Source: Neopestalotiopsis rosae (taxonomy: Eukaryota; Ascomycota; Sordariomycetes; Amphisphaeriales; Sporocadaceae). Taken from it: a stretch of DNA of 64,000 nucleotides. Shown piece after piece: positions 24,301 through 34,976 of the stretch. The position numbers and the translations under genes were made by a program. The stretch spans positions 4,650,001-4,714,000 of the forward strand of contig JALGAS010000005.1 of NCBI GenBank assembly GCA_023078685.1. Direction: 5' to 3'. Every line of letters starts with the position of its first letter. The first letter of the stretch is position 1. The notes beneath the pieces were generated by a model. It did not search any database. It was not told the DNA's origin and saw only the letters and a list, made by a program, of their open reading frames with translations.

Positions 24301-24623
24301 AGGGCCTGGCCATTCTCCAAAACTTTGAAGGCTACTGGACGTGGGACGAGAAGCTGTCCTCCTTGCTAGGCATTAGCGAGCAGGAAGTCCTCAGCTATAT
24401 CGACTCATCCATGGGGGCCACGCTGAACACGACAGAAGTCATCTCTACGGTTTGCGCCATTGCCTGGCTGCGTAAGATGAAGGCTAATGAAAAGGATACC
24501 TGGGAGCTGATTGTGGACAAGGCCCTGGACTGGATTAACGATGAATTTGGCAGCGAGCGTGGACGTGATATTATTGCCTTTATCCCCGTCATGGAGAAGT
24601 GTTTTTACGAGAAACACGTGTAG
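21378..24623 (+). CDS. VIT/VWA domain protein with LFG repeats and PARP4-like tail
   Basis: One frame of 1081 residues without introns. A VIT domain spans about residues 1-150 (VHTTILASASRTILTQTFVN). A VWA domain covers about 278-455 with an intact metal-binding MIDAS motif: Asp285-x-Ser287-x-Ser289 (CDRSGSMGG), plus LLTDGQIWNQ. Residues about 750-915 hold ten LFG motifs (seven SLFG, three GLFG) spaced by Ser, Asn, Pro and Ala, as in FG nucleoporins. The last 100 residues (IQGLAILQNFEGYWTWDEKL through VMEKCFYEKHV) resemble the C-terminal region shared by vault PARP (PARP4) and related VIT/VWA proteins. There is no PARP catalytic domain. The VWA part likely mediates protein binding. The FG region could contact nuclear transport receptors or self-associate, which is inference. 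Confidence 0.92.
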   Translation: MRVCGFLRVNPVSRRPQHIPLARTDVHTTILASASRTILTQTFVNLLGDAPELRYNFPLYDGVSVVGFTCIIGDRVITGVVKEKAEARQVYDEAVARGETAGLLDQLPEASDCFTTTIGNVPGGAEIKVEIVYIGELKHDAQVDGIRFTIPTNIAPRYGGQPMEMAGTQSLADGSIRITVDAEAPAGSHITSIQSPSHQLAVTLGKLSTTPDAEPSFQRASATLSLGTAQLTNDFILQVKTTNAGEPVAVLEEHSTIPNQRALMVTLVPKFELPLEKPEIVFMCDRSGSMGGKEEDLRSALRIFVKSMRTGMKFNICSFGSNHTFLWERSQPYNQATVDEAMRHIDTIQANYGGTEMYHAVKDIFGRRYQDVNLEVFLLTDGQIWNQEQLLQLINQQVSESNGAIRLFSLGIGSGASHSLIEGVARAGQGFSQSVADREQMGSKVVRMLKGALFPHVKDYSLELKGIPNTGEDEFEIIENVSDVKSVEEAAPSPATLTGDSVPQTPRSLYDTSIATDTEMQDTEFAAEPSHIPKIDIPKVLQAPSKVPPLFPFSRTSVYLILSPDTPSPSSVTLRGSSSYGPLALEIPITVPKEKGETIHQLAAKKAVGELEEGRGWIYDAKEKGPEGQTLKQKYDSVFQEMVKSEAVRLGVLYQVGGKWCSFVATEADGTGAKEPRAPLSGTMDSDRYTGAFGVPRSRMMGSSAQRFAGTPQMMATPATYQHQQYSERDRAMPRFSRLGAPQMPMQFAGASLFGSSSSSANNNNNATSLFGSNSPSAIPAPGNNTGASLFGSVSSSVNNTGASLFGSSSSPAAPAAGGGLFGTSSASAFSAPGNNTGASLFGSVSSSVNNTGASLFGSSASPPNNTGASLFGSTAAPAAPAPANTGGGLFGTSSSSAFPAPANNIGNGLFGSATANKTGGWGAQAFGGVPPSQTDTRCSEEYSPNRSAPRRSRPSQMQVPPASTSPSTADDKIQGLAILQNFEGYWTWDEKLSSLLGISEQEVLSYIDSSMGATLNTTEVISTVCAIAWLRKMKANEKDTWELIVDKALDWINDEFGSERGRDIIAFIPVMEKCFYEKHV
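23625..24120 (+). repeat. LFG-encoding degenerate repeat array
   Basis: This coding array inside the VIT/VWA gene encodes ten LFG motifs. It includes a segmental duplication of about 95 bp (about 23718-23815 against 23870-23968) that is almost identical at DNA level, while other units have diverged. Confidence 0.9.
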
Positions 24624-24864
24624 TAGGCTGGCGGTTTAACGCTTTCCTTGGCACGAAACACCCGGACTTTAGTATCATGCATCGGAACTCATTACGATTA
24701 ACTAACAAACAAGAGAGAACCAAGAAAAAAACAAGAAGAAAAAAAGAAAAAAAGGGAAAAAGCTGGACATGCGGATTTTCAAGGAACTCGTCAGCTGTAA
24801 TGCTTTTTTTGTAAGACTTTAGAATAGGCTAGGTACAGAAATGATATCCAACAATAAAAAACCT

Positions 24865-27351
24865 TTATGAAGTATCTCCCAGACTTGGCGGCCGGTCTTC
24901 GATTTCTGTTCCCCAATCTGACTCTTTGCTGCCAAGAGTGATCTCCAAAGTCCATCCTTGAGTAAACAGCTCATGGCCGATCCAATTCTTGGTCCAAACT
25001 TCGCCATTGACGGTCACACTCTGAATATAGATGTCCACATAAGACGGGTCGAATCCGACAGTCTTGATCGTGGCCGTGTTTCCGGTGAGACCGTTCTTGA
25101 TACTAACCTCCTCAAAGAACGGGGCCGATATGAGATAGACGTTCTGACCAGCAATCGGGAACAGTCCCAACAAGCCAAAAGCAACAAACGCTCCCATGGA
25201 GCCGCTGTCATCGTTACCGGGCAGGCCTCCGTTCGTGTTATTGAACGCAGAGGGTATATAGGTGTGCAAACGCTTGGTAGAGAGAGCAGGTCGACCGGCG
25301 TAGTGGTACAAGTAAACGGTACTGAACACTGGCTCATTGGAGATATCAGCCAGGCCAGATGTGTGAAAGTAGTCCAATCTCGAAATGAAAGACTCGTCAC
25401 CGCCCATGAGGTTGATGAGGGTGGACATTTGTTGAGAAACCAGACTGTGGCGAAGTTAGTTTGCGTCACAGACCTAGATAGATTATATACAACTTACAAT
25501 TGATACTGCCAAATACTCGCCTCAAAGGTCTCTGAAGGATTGGTCGTGAGTGAACAGAAACCCGCTAGTGATGAGCAAGCAATCGGATCCTGGTAGCCCC
25601 AGGTGCCGTTCATGTACTTTGGCTGGAAGAAGCCGGTGAATCCCGAGTCATTTCCCCTGATGATGGACGTTTGATCCTCTTTCCAAAGGTTCTTCCAGTT
25701 GGTACTTCGCTGAATGTACTTGTCGTACAAGTCCGTCTTGCCAAGGCCATCGGCCAGAATCGCCAGACAGTAGTCATTGTACGAGTACTCTAATGTTCTA
25801 GAGATGCTCCTAGAGTTTGTGCCAAAGCCGATGGGGTCATAGTCGAGATACGGAATGTAGTCGAGATTTTTCCAGCTCTGCAGCCCACCGCGTCCGTGGT
25901 ATGACCATTCCAGAGGCTCGACCTCGGCGTCTTGGACAATGGCCTCGAGGGCATGGTTCCAGTCAATGCCTGTCAAGTTCTTGACAAAAGCATCGACCAG
26001 CACCACGTCGGCGTTGGATCCTCCCTGGGTCCAGCCGTCGCATAGACTCATGTGGCAGTCTGGTAGCCAGCCTTCGTTCTGGTAGATGTCGATCAAGTTG
26101 TTGACCATTTGACCTTGCGCCACGGGGTCGACAATGGTGAGCAGTGGGTGCTGAACGCGAAAGGCGTCCCACAGACAGTAGTATGAGTCGAAATACGGCA
26201 CCCCAGAGTCCCATTTCGGATTCTCGCCCGTGTAGTTCTGGGGGTTGATCATGGATCGGTATACACCACTCCAGAAATTGGTCTGAAGATCTGTGCTAGC
26301 ACCACCGGGGGTGACCGTGATTGGGCTCAACTGCTCTCGCCACTCATCTTGCGTTTCCGTGACTAGACGATCAAAGTCGTTTAGCGGATCCGGAATCTCG
26401 GTCTCGGCACGACGGCAGGCTTGGTCCGCGCTGATGAAGCTGATGCCCATGCGCGCCGTAAGGGTGCTATCGGCCAGATTGCTGAAGCGCACCCAGCCAC
26501 CAGCCTCGATGTAAAACAGGTTGAAGCCTCGGGTGACGTAGAGGTCCTTGGGCTCTGTCCCGGCGCGGTTGTTGACCCAGACTCCATTGTCGAAGACGTT
26601 GGCGCCGAAAAAGTCTACGCAAAAGTGCATGACATAGGAACCGGCCCCAAAGCTGGGGAGAAAGGTGCCGTTGCCGCGCATCTGGCCGGTCGTGGCGTCT
26701 ACGCTGACGGATGCGTTCTGCCGGCTCTGCCACAAGTCCGACAGGTCCAGGAGCACGAGCGGGTGCGATGAGTTGTTGCTGTCGGCCGAGAAATCAAAGC
26801 GATAGAGCGCGGCGTGCTCGCTCGAGGTCATCTCGGCCTTGATACCGTTGGAGAGCTCCACGGCAAAGTGCCCGGGGCTCGCGGCGACGCTGCTGGCGAC
26901 ATAGGGCGTGGCGCGGTCGCCGATTCTGAACTGGCAGGCGTCGACCTCATCGCCTGGGCACAGTTGTGGGAATAGGGCAAAATTGCCCAAACTCGGATTA
27001 CCTCCCGTGCCCGAGTCGTGGACGGAGCTGAAGCCCGTAATGTTTGACCCATCTGTGGAAAAGCCACCGGTATTTGCACCATCCACGTTCTAAATATACC
27101 GGGTCATCAATGTCTGCATTAAATATGATAAGAACGGGACAAAACATCAAACTCACAGCTACCGGCTTCGCCAGCCCATACGGTCTGGTTGCTCCAGCAA
27201 AGACATTACCCCCATTTGTACTGCCAATCAATGGATTGATGTACTGCAAAACGTCAAAGTCCGAGTCGGCGGCACCGGCAAAGCAGCAGAACCATAAAAA
27301 CAGGAGCTGGGTCAGTGGAGACCCCCGGATTCTAGCGGTCGGCAGCTCCAT
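24865..27351 (-). CDS. Secreted GH92 alpha-1,2-mannosidase
   Basis: Three exons (27351-27157, 27089-25498, 25444-24865) with GTGAGT and GTAAGT donors give 788 residues. An N-terminal hydrophobic stretch (QLLFLWFCCFAGAADS) predicts secretion. GH92 hallmarks appear in order: QYINPLIGSTNGGNVFAGAT, GFSSVHDSGTGGNPSLGNF, WDAFRVQHPLLT, GWLPDCHMSLCDGWTQGGSN, and GLPGNDDSGSMGAFVAFG. The family is a Ca2+-dependent inverting exo-mannosidase that trims alpha-linked mannose from N-glycans or cell-wall mannan. The Asp/Glu-rich motifs that carry the acid, base and calcium ligands are present. Many N-glycosylation sequons agree with a secreted enzyme. It may serve nutrient recovery from host or own glycoproteins. 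Confidence 0.96.
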
Positions 27352-28288
27352 CGTTGGGGCTCCTTCACTCCCCTGTACGTAGGTCGTTTACGGAGGAGAG
27401 ATGTGCTGGAAGTTTGGAGAGTCGAGATCACGCATTGCCAAAGGATATAACGTTATATATGTTCTTGCATTACTTTTGAAAGGCATTTCTGTCAACCAAT
27501 GAGTCGCTCACCGCAAAGGTTGCAACACCTGCCGATTGCAGACCAAACAATGCACGACTCGTCCTGCAGCCGTTTTTCGTTTGCTGCTCGACTCAAACGA
27601 GTGCAGGTAGTTCCTCGTACCATGATGTAATGCCGTCACCAGACCCGGCCTCTTCCCCCGCATACAAGTATGCAATGTTACCCTAATGATCCGAGCACCG
27701 CGAAGGGAATAATAAATCATCTATGAGACTGATAAAGGCATTGCAGTATGCCATTGTCGATCATTGCTGTAGGCAAGAAATGAGGATTTAGAGTAGGAGA
27801 GTATGTACGTAAATAAGGTGTTGCTTTGGCTTCCTGGGCCACCGAACTCAGCTTTGATCAGAGCAGTAGCAAATCAGTGCGAATGCAGCTACCGCCCACC
27901 AAACTATATGCATGTTGGAAGTTGCGAGAGACTCCAATTCGCACGAGAATGAGAGTCTGGTATATCCCGTACGTGGCAAATACGACACGATGTGAGATAC
28001 CTTTAAGTACCTATGCATTCGAGGACTTTATCTTCTCTAACGTTGGCCATCGTACCAAGCGCGCTATTCTAGTGCAATCAGGCACTCCGTATCACTGTAT
28101 AGTGCCATTTGGGGCTCTCGTTCCCTGGCCCGCTGGCGCTAACAGCCTGACAATCTTATGAGGTGCTATATTGGAAAGATTGCGATTGCGAATAAAGGAA
28201 AGCACCTCAGAAACGCAACAAGACAATTATCAATTTGAGCTGCAAATACAATCGTTGACTTTCGGTTGCAATATTTATTACAATGAAA
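27352..28288. other. Intergenic region with promoter of the GH92 gene
   Basis: This lies upstream of the GH92 start and downstream of HRI1. It holds a 14-bp A/T palindrome about 95 bp before the GH92 ATG, listed separately. A plus-strand frame at 27826-28161 has no conserved features and is not called. Confidence 0.45.
27445..27458 (-). promoter_or_regulatory. Possible TATA element of the GH92 gene
   Basis: The perfect palindrome ATATAACGTTATAT lies about 95 bp upstream of the GH92 ATG. It reads TATA-like on the minus strand, and its position fits a core promoter in filamentous fungi. Support is position and composition only. Confidence 0.35.
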
Positions 28289-29073
28289 CTACTCTGACTC
28301 AACAACAGTCCATGTACGGCCTCCATGCTCAAAGGTCGCTCCTGCGGTCTTGCTCCAGTTATCCAGCACATGCTCACAAGGCAAGTTGGTGCTCTTGTTG
28401 ACGTTGATACTCATATACCACCCGCGGTCCTGACGCCATTCCCACCTCTCTGCGGTCATGTTATCGCCGTCTCGCAAAAATGCTTGACAATATTTTCCTA
28501 GCTTCACCACACGGCCACGTTGCGATGCACCATCGTTGCCCTGGTAATCAAGGACCACAATGTGGCTACCCGTGTCGTTGGGAACAGCCTTGGGTTCTTC
28601 GTCGATCCAAATCTCTTCATAATCAGTAGCTACACCCGTTTCGGGGTTTACCATGTTGCCTTCTTCGAGGGTCCTGTTTCCGTCAAGTGGCGACATGTCT
28701 CCTTCATCTGTTGCATTTTCTACATCCAAAGTTCGGGAACTGATCCAATGTTTCCATTGTGAATGTGTCGTGTCGGGTCCTTTCTCTGGAGTTGCGACGC
28801 TGGAAGACGTGCCGGCAATGGCCCAGTCTAATCGCTCCAGTGGAACGTCATCTAAAATATATGAGTATATGATTATCCGCGAGCGCTGATCAAGCCGAGA
28901 TACAAGCTTTAGAAGCGAAACTCACCCTTATTCCCAGCTTCGATTTGCTCGGATTTCAACACCCTCAAATCGACAAAACGCTTCCCTGGAGAAGTGAGCA
29001 CAATTGTCGAGGTAGGTTCGCTGGCTTCGTCAGGCAGCCAACGAATCGACTCGCGAATAGATATGCTAGCCAT
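28289..29073 (-). CDS. HRI1: HRI1 family protein
   Basis: Two exons (29073-28926 and 28851-28289), with a 74-nt GTGAGT...TTTTAG intron, give 236 residues. The ATG at 29073 yields MASISIRESIRWLPDEASEP. The in-frame ATG-less upstream stretch is leader. The family pattern of an N-terminal half (ISIRESIRWLP, STIVLTSPGKRFVDLRVLK) and a C-terminal half (DRGWYMSINVNKSTNLPCEH, FEHGGRTWTVVESE) is clear. Yeast Hri1 is a small two-barrel cytosolic protein that interacts with Hrr25 kinase and Sec72. Its biochemical function is unknown. The middle part is acidic and poorly conserved. Confidence 0.9.
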
Positions 29074-29710
29074 GTTGAAATGTGTTCTCAAGTGGATTGA
29101 AGTATCAAGAGTCAGACAATGGAGGAAGAGTCGCAGAATTTTCTCCTGTTGTGAAAGTGTGGTGACAAGCAATCAACAGAGCTCGAGGTCCGCAATCGGG
29201 CTGTGGAAACTTGGTGGTGTTTGCCGAGGACTGGCGAGACTTCCCAGAGTAGCTTTGAGAATCGGAATATGTCGGCGCTATACCATGAGATCCTGGTGGA
29301 TGTTCAAGATAAGCGATGTGTTCACAAGATGCATTTCAAATCAAATTGACCATTGCTGATTGCTGAAACCTTTATCGTGAAGAGTCGCCCTAGATTCGTC
29401 ACTCCCCCACACTGGGGAATCGGATATCTACTCAGGTATGCGGTAGCACTAACAGGCGAGACCTTTAGGCGGTCCACTTCTAGCTGCAAAATCTCCAAAT
29501 TGATGCCCAAAACGGAAGTCGCTTGGAGAAACAATGTCTCCAGACCTTAGCCCAAATAGGCACTCTTTTGGAGAACGTATAGAAATCTAGCCCTCAAGAC
29601 GCAAAAGTTCTTCGTGATAACAATATAGATATATATATGAAAGGCAGAAAGCATAACTTCAAAACAAGCATGACGCTTCATATAAACTCTGATTGAAATT
29701 ATATCCCACG
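29074..29710. other. Divergent promoter region between HRI1 and the P450 gene
   Basis: It holds an A/T-rich stretch (ATATAGATATATATATG, about 29624-29640), 70-90 bp upstream of the P450 ATG, that may act as a TATA region. No gene is seen. Confidence 0.45.
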
Positions 29711-31438
29711 ATGCTTTCAGTCACTGTGCTCGGGCTCGCTTTCGTGGTGTATGTAGTCTTCTCCTCCTGGAGACTCTTCAACTCGCCATTATGGGCTATA
29801 CCAGGTCCTTTTTGGTCTCGCTTTACATCAGTGCCTCTGCGCTGGCACGAATTTCAAGCAGACCGAACAGCACATATCCACCAGCTGCATCTCACTTACG
29901 GCCCTGCGGTGCGGATTGCTCCCAACGAAGTGTCTTTTACGTCCTTTGAAGCCGTCAAGGAGATTTACGGATCATCAGGTAGCGGTTATGACAAGACCAG
30001 TTTTTATAACCTCTTCACCGTTTTTGGCCGAAGGTTGGTGGCAAAGAAATGATTTCTGCGACTTGAGTGACTGATGTTTCCCAGGACCATGTTTTCGACC
30101 CTTGACAAGACAAGCGTAAGTTCTCATCAATTTGGATTTTTAGTATTCTACTAATACAGTTTACGAACAGCACGCGAAAAGAAAACGTCTGCTGGCCGAC
30201 AAATATGCAAACAGTAACATTGTGAAGCCAGCATCTTTGAGCGGAATTCAGGACCTAGTCACGGAGTTTGCTAGTCAATGCGAGGGTTCTGCAACCAGTG
30301 TGGACATTTATGTGAGAATCACCATATGCTTTAGTCGACATTAAATTATTCACATGGTAATCGCAGGTCAAACTACATGCGTTCGCGTGTGATGGGGTCA
30401 CACATCATTTGTTTCATCCTTATGGTACTGATTGCTTGCGAAATCAAGAGGACCGACAACTAATGCATCAAGTCATTGCTGACGACAGTCTTCAAAGTAG
30501 GTCAAGGAACCTTCGCTGTACTCCGATGTAACTCAATCTAATCGCTGTGAAAGGTCGTCTTATAAAGTTGCACTACCCGACACTATACCGATATGCGTCC
30601 AAGATCATTGGCCTTATTCTTGAATTTCGCGCCACACCTTTGGCTGATGCGTTTGTTCTGCAGAGACCCAAGTACCACGACTCTGCAGAGTTCACCCTCC
30701 TGAGTCGGCTTCGAGAAAAGCTCGGCGACCAATTGACCGAACTCGATGTCAGTGCAGAGTGTCTTGATCACATGGTCGCAGGCATTGACACCACGGGCGA
30801 CGTGTTGTGCTTCCTCATGTGGGAGCTGTCTCAACCCCGGTCAGAGCACTACCAGACGCGTCTACGGGAAGAATTGCAGCAGAATCGGACCGAAGCATTC
30901 GACAAACTTCCATACCTTGATGCCGTGGTACAAGAGGGACTGCGATGCTTTCCAGCAATCCCCATGTCTCTGCCTCGCGTCGTGCCCGATGGCGGACGCG
31001 TGATTGATGATGTCCCGGTTCCCGAGGGCACCATTGTCAGCTGCCAAGCGCACTCTGTCCAGCGATACAACGGACACGTCTATCCAGACCCTGAACGTTT
31101 CGATCCCGATAGATGGCTATCATCTGATGGCGCCGATGAGAGAAGAAGGCACATGTTTGCCTTCTCTTATGGTGGACGCGGGTGTGTTGGGAAACAGTGA
31201 GTAATCATTCCGGCACTGTCCCTCATTTCTCCCTTATAAAACTAATTGAGAAACCCCCAGTCTTGCCATTGCGGAGATGAAGCTTCTTTTGCGAGAGGTT
31301 TACTCTCGCCTCAGGAGTATGCCAGACCCCACTATGAGCGACGAGTCCATGAGGTCACACGATCAACTCATCTCGGCACGGCCCTATGGACAGAAGTGTC
31401 TATTACAATTTATGCGCGTCTCTGACAGTGATCTTTAA
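29711..31438 (+). CDS. Cytochrome P450 monooxygenase
   Basis: Six exons (29711-30033, 30085-30115, 30171-30311, 30367-30496, 30554-31196, 31261-31438) give 481 residues. The first donor is the weaker GTTGGT. An N-terminal membrane anchor (VLGLAFVVYVVFSSW) precedes the proline-rich hinge (LWAIPGPFW). The I-helix motif AGIDTT, the K-helix ExxR (EGLR), the PERF-type segment (PDPERFDPDRW) and the haem-binding loop FSYGGRGCVGK with Cys419 as iron ligand are all present. The haem loop is split by the last intron right after Lys422. The protein is an ER-bound enzyme that oxidises a small molecule with NADPH-P450 reductase. The closest fungal relatives by eye are secondary-metabolism P450s, but the substrate cannot be read. 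A Zn2Cys6 regulator follows 466 bp downstream. Confidence 0.93.
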
Positions 31439-31904
31439 TCAACAAGATTTTCTTCTCCGAGACCATGAGACCTGGAGCGCTAGATAGAGGAATGAAATTG
31501 GCTGGCCTTGGATAATTTACCTTGCTTTCACAAAGACGATCTCATCTTGGACTGATGAGTTGCTGACAATTGCAAGTTCCACCTTTCCTGCCAAGTAGAA
31601 ATAGAACAGTAGTGGAGTTAATGGTTATGATGTATAAGATCATGTGTACACAGACATCGAGTCTTCAGAATGAATGGTTCACGCAAAATCTGAACGTATA
31701 CTATTGGAATAGGCGCGTGGCAGACTACTCAACCTAGATACTCAAATTAATCGTTTATATTCCGAATGGCTCTCAGATGCTCTAGCGTATTCTCCGCGTC
31801 CACCAGTAGATCTCAAAATTTCCCCGCCTGGCTCCATTCTGCCCATTAAGATAACCATCCCGAACAGCATACATTTGAGATGCCCTTAATCAAATCAAGT
31901 ACCA
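31439..31904. other. Short intergenic region between P450 and regulator
   Basis: It contains the P450 3' UTR and the promoter of the downstream Zn2Cys6 gene. Nothing else is recognised. Confidence 0.5.
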
Positions 31905-33340
31905 ATGAAAGGTTTGTCTCGTGTGTGAGATTTAATCGCTTACTTAACTGATTGATCGAGATAGGGTGTTATACCTGTGAGCGGCGTCGAATCCAGTGCG
32001 ACCGCACTTCACCAAACTGCCACAAGTGCTTGAGGAAAGGATTGGACTGCCCCGGATATGGCCGGCGCTTGAAATGGGCAGGAGGCGCAGCGTTGCGTGG
32101 GCGCCTGGCAGAGTTGAAAGTCGCAGATCCCAGTGTTCCCGAGAACTCGAGTGGTTCAGACGATGCGGGCACCTTTCCCAATGTGCGAAACTCTTTCTAT
32201 GACTCCATCGACAAGAAGACGCTGCATAAACTGGTCCTCCATTGGAAAGAGAATATTGCCAGCAGGATGGTCTGGGTCGATTCTGATAAGAATCCTTACC
32301 GCGTTTTTGTCGCGCCCTTGGCCTACACCGTGCCGGTCGTGGGTTTGGCCATGGCCGCCGTGTCATCACAGCACGCATCATCGCCTGCCGGGTATGGAGA
32401 GCTGTCGCGCAGGGCGCGCGATGAAGCGGTCGACATGATATCGGCATACGTGAAGAATATCACCAGTCATGTCCTGGCAGGCCACGATGTAGGACTGCAG
32501 CTCAATGGACAATCGGTTGAGCGCATGCTTGCGGCCATGTTGTTGCTCTCTTGCTATGAGATGACAGACACCGGTAGTTCGGCAGCAGACTTTCACAGAC
32601 GGGCAGCACGGTCTCTGGTCAACACGTTCGAGACGACTGGACACGAGAGAAGTGCTCTTTTTGAGTTCCTCCGGAACCAATTGTCCATTCACGATGTAAT
32701 GGCCTGCACCACATCATTCCAACGGTCCACCATGAAAAACGTCATTCTACCGAGTCCCAACGACCAGTCTGTTTTATTCTCGTCATTCTTGACATACTTG
32801 TATGATCTCTCATTACTCTCAAGTGGACCCCCATCGTCAAGAGTGCGATCAATTCGACTTGGATTGTCACTGCGACATATCCAGACACAATTTGAGGTGG
32901 CCCGGGGAGAGACTTTGATGGCTTCGGGACGCCTAATGATTGAGCCAGCAAGTCGACGCCGAGACTTTATTTGCGTAGCTAACATCATGCACTATGCTGC
33001 AATGATTTATGCGGCGCGGTGCCTGAGCCTAGGGTCAGACCAGGTCTGCGCTGGCTATCTGGATTCTCTTTTTGATCAGCTTGCCGCCATGTCGGCCGCC
33101 ACGGACTGGCTGCACTGTATCGCATGGGCCTTTTTTGTCGCCGGGACAGAGTGTCACGGCGACAGTAGTCGGCAGGCCATTATAGTAAAACTATATGGCC
33201 AACTGTGCGATAACATGCGTTTCAGGAACTTTGACGATGCGATGCATTTTTTGCGCGACTTCTGGAATGGGTCAGAAACAGACTGGCGATGGCTGGCTCG
33301 GAATTGGGAGTTGAGTGGCCATGGTGTTTTGTTGTCGTGA
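31905..33340 (+). CDS. Zn2Cys6 transcription factor
   Basis: A 7-nt first coding exon (31905-31911, ATG AAA G) is joined by a 53-nt intron (GTTTGT...GATAG) to a long second exon (31965-33340), giving 460 residues. The N-terminus then reads MKGCYTC and holds a complete zinc cluster: Cys4, Cys7, Cys14, Cys21, Cys24 and Cys31. The following PGYGRRLKW is typical of this subfamily. The rest is an alpha-helical fungal-specific transcription factor region of the PF11951 kind. Without the tiny exon the frame has no ATG before the zinc cluster, which is why this start was chosen. It is a nuclear DNA-binding regulator. Its position suggests, but does not prove, control of the adjacent P450. Confidence 0.88.
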
Positions 33341-34004
33341 GTAGAAGGATCTAGGTTACAGCGGTCAATCTTTTAACATCATGATGTCACCCTAAGCTGT
33401 CAAAGAATTATTGTAACATTGCCCAAAATGTGACGGTCCCAGCAGGAATAACATCTAGACTGGGTCAGGTGAGAACCGTTTCACATGTATGCGCGTTCAA
33501 AACATTGAGTCTGAAAGAAAACGAAAGAAGGTGTAGAGAGAGACAAGTTTTGGTGGAATTACAGGCCGCTTAGTAGGTATGCAAGTGGTGACTGCAACAC
33601 AGTAGGCAAGTGCTATGGCTTGAATTCTAGTGCTTGAGCCACTGGAAATCGCCCACTGCCCTGGGTGGCCTGAATCACCTGACCCCGCGAAACTTTGGTG
33701 TCAAACAGTGCCCGTCTCGCTTTTCGATAGTTTGCCACTCCGCAAGCCAGCGCATGAATTCGTTCTTCCACGTTTGGCCAAATTAATTTATCATTCTTCT
33801 TTCCTTGTATGCGATACACTCATTCACTTACTGACCACTAAAAGTCATACATTCAACTCAAGTTATTCCACCACGCTCAGCTACGGGCTAGGTGGTTCCC
33901 AGTTCTTGTGCGATTGCGCAGACATCTTTCAAGTTTGCCGGGAACGTTGAGCATCGGCTACTTAGTACTTACATAGGTACGCCAATTGCAGATTGACGGC
34001 AAAG
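33341..34004. other. Intergenic region
   Basis: This holds the 3' UTR of the Zn2Cys6 gene and the promoter of the SWIM/RING gene. No gene or repeat is recognised. Confidence 0.5.
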
Positions 34005-34976
34005 ATGGGCGCCAACGACCAGACCACAGCTGGCACGACGCCAAGCGCATCAAGCTCATCTGCCTCTCCCAAGAAGCGAAAGCTGCCAGCAAGCTATGAT
34101 CAGAACCTCTCCGAGGAGACCATGCCTGAGATGGAGACCCCAAAGAAGGCGCGTAAGAAGAAGGACCTGAACGATGAGAAGCGACTGCGCAAGTACCGTG
34201 ATCATGCACCTCAGAAATTCAACGATGTCTATCAGCGTGCCACCTCTCAGAGATTCTACGTCATCAGCAGATCGCGAGCTTGGTCTGGACAGTGCCCAGA
34301 GGAGATTGTAGAGCTCGCAGGCTCTACCGGTAACATCTACACCGTTCACATTGCCCGTCAACCCACGTGCACTTGTCCACACCACAAGGCAGGCCACCAG
34401 TGCAAGCACATTCTCTACGTCTTGTCTCGGGTTCTGCGCGCCAGATTCGAACTGGTCTACCAGTTGGCATTGCTATCGACCGAATTGGACGAGATCTTTC
34501 TCCATGCGCCGCCCATTGAAGTGGGCGACGACGCAGAGAAGCCAAAAGAGGACAAGAACCGCAAGCCTGTCGAAGGCGATTGTCCAATTTGTTTCATGCC
34601 ATTCGAAGACTCCGAGAAAACCGTGTATTGTCGCGCGCAATGTGGCCAAAACATTCACCAGGAGTGTTTTGAGATGTGGGCAACCACCAAGCGTCAGAAT
34701 GGCGGCACTCGAGACGGTCGTGTCACTTGTCCAATGTGTCGAACCCCATGGCAAGGCGACGATGATTTGGTCAAGAAGATCAACATTCCCAAGGTCGCTG
34801 GAAGAGAAGGCTATGTCAACATTGCTGATCAGCTGGGCATCAGCACAATTCGAGGTAGGTCAAGATGGATTCTGGACGGGTTTTCCCCAAGGGCACGCGC
34901 AAACTAATGGGCAATAGATTCGAGCACATACTACTCGGGTCCGAGTCGCACCGGATATTACGGAAGCTGGCGCTGA
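34005..34976 (+). CDS. SWIM plus RING zinc-finger protein, likely E3 ubiquitin ligase
   Basis: Two exons (34005-34854 and 34918-34976) with a 63-nt GTAGGT...ATAG intron give 302 residues. The first 60 residues are Ser/Lys-rich and hold probable nuclear localisation signals (PKKRKLP and PKKARKKKD). A SWIM finger covers Cys122-x-Cys124...Cys133-x-His135 (CTCPHHKAGHQCKH). A RING-type finger covers Cys193, Cys196, Cys209, Cys213, His218, Cys221, Cys242 and Cys245. The SWIM-RING order resembles MEX/ZSWIM2 and the N-terminal part of MEKK1, where it gives E3 ligase activity. The small last exon adds a Tyr/Ser/Gly-rich tail ending GYYGSWR. Substrates are unknown. A nuclear ubiquitin ligase is the best guess. 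Confidence 0.92.

Noticed and set aside
27826..28161. A 111-codon plus-strand frame between GH92 and HRI1.
   Set aside because: It has no conserved motif, signal or splice support and lies in a promoter/3' UTR region.
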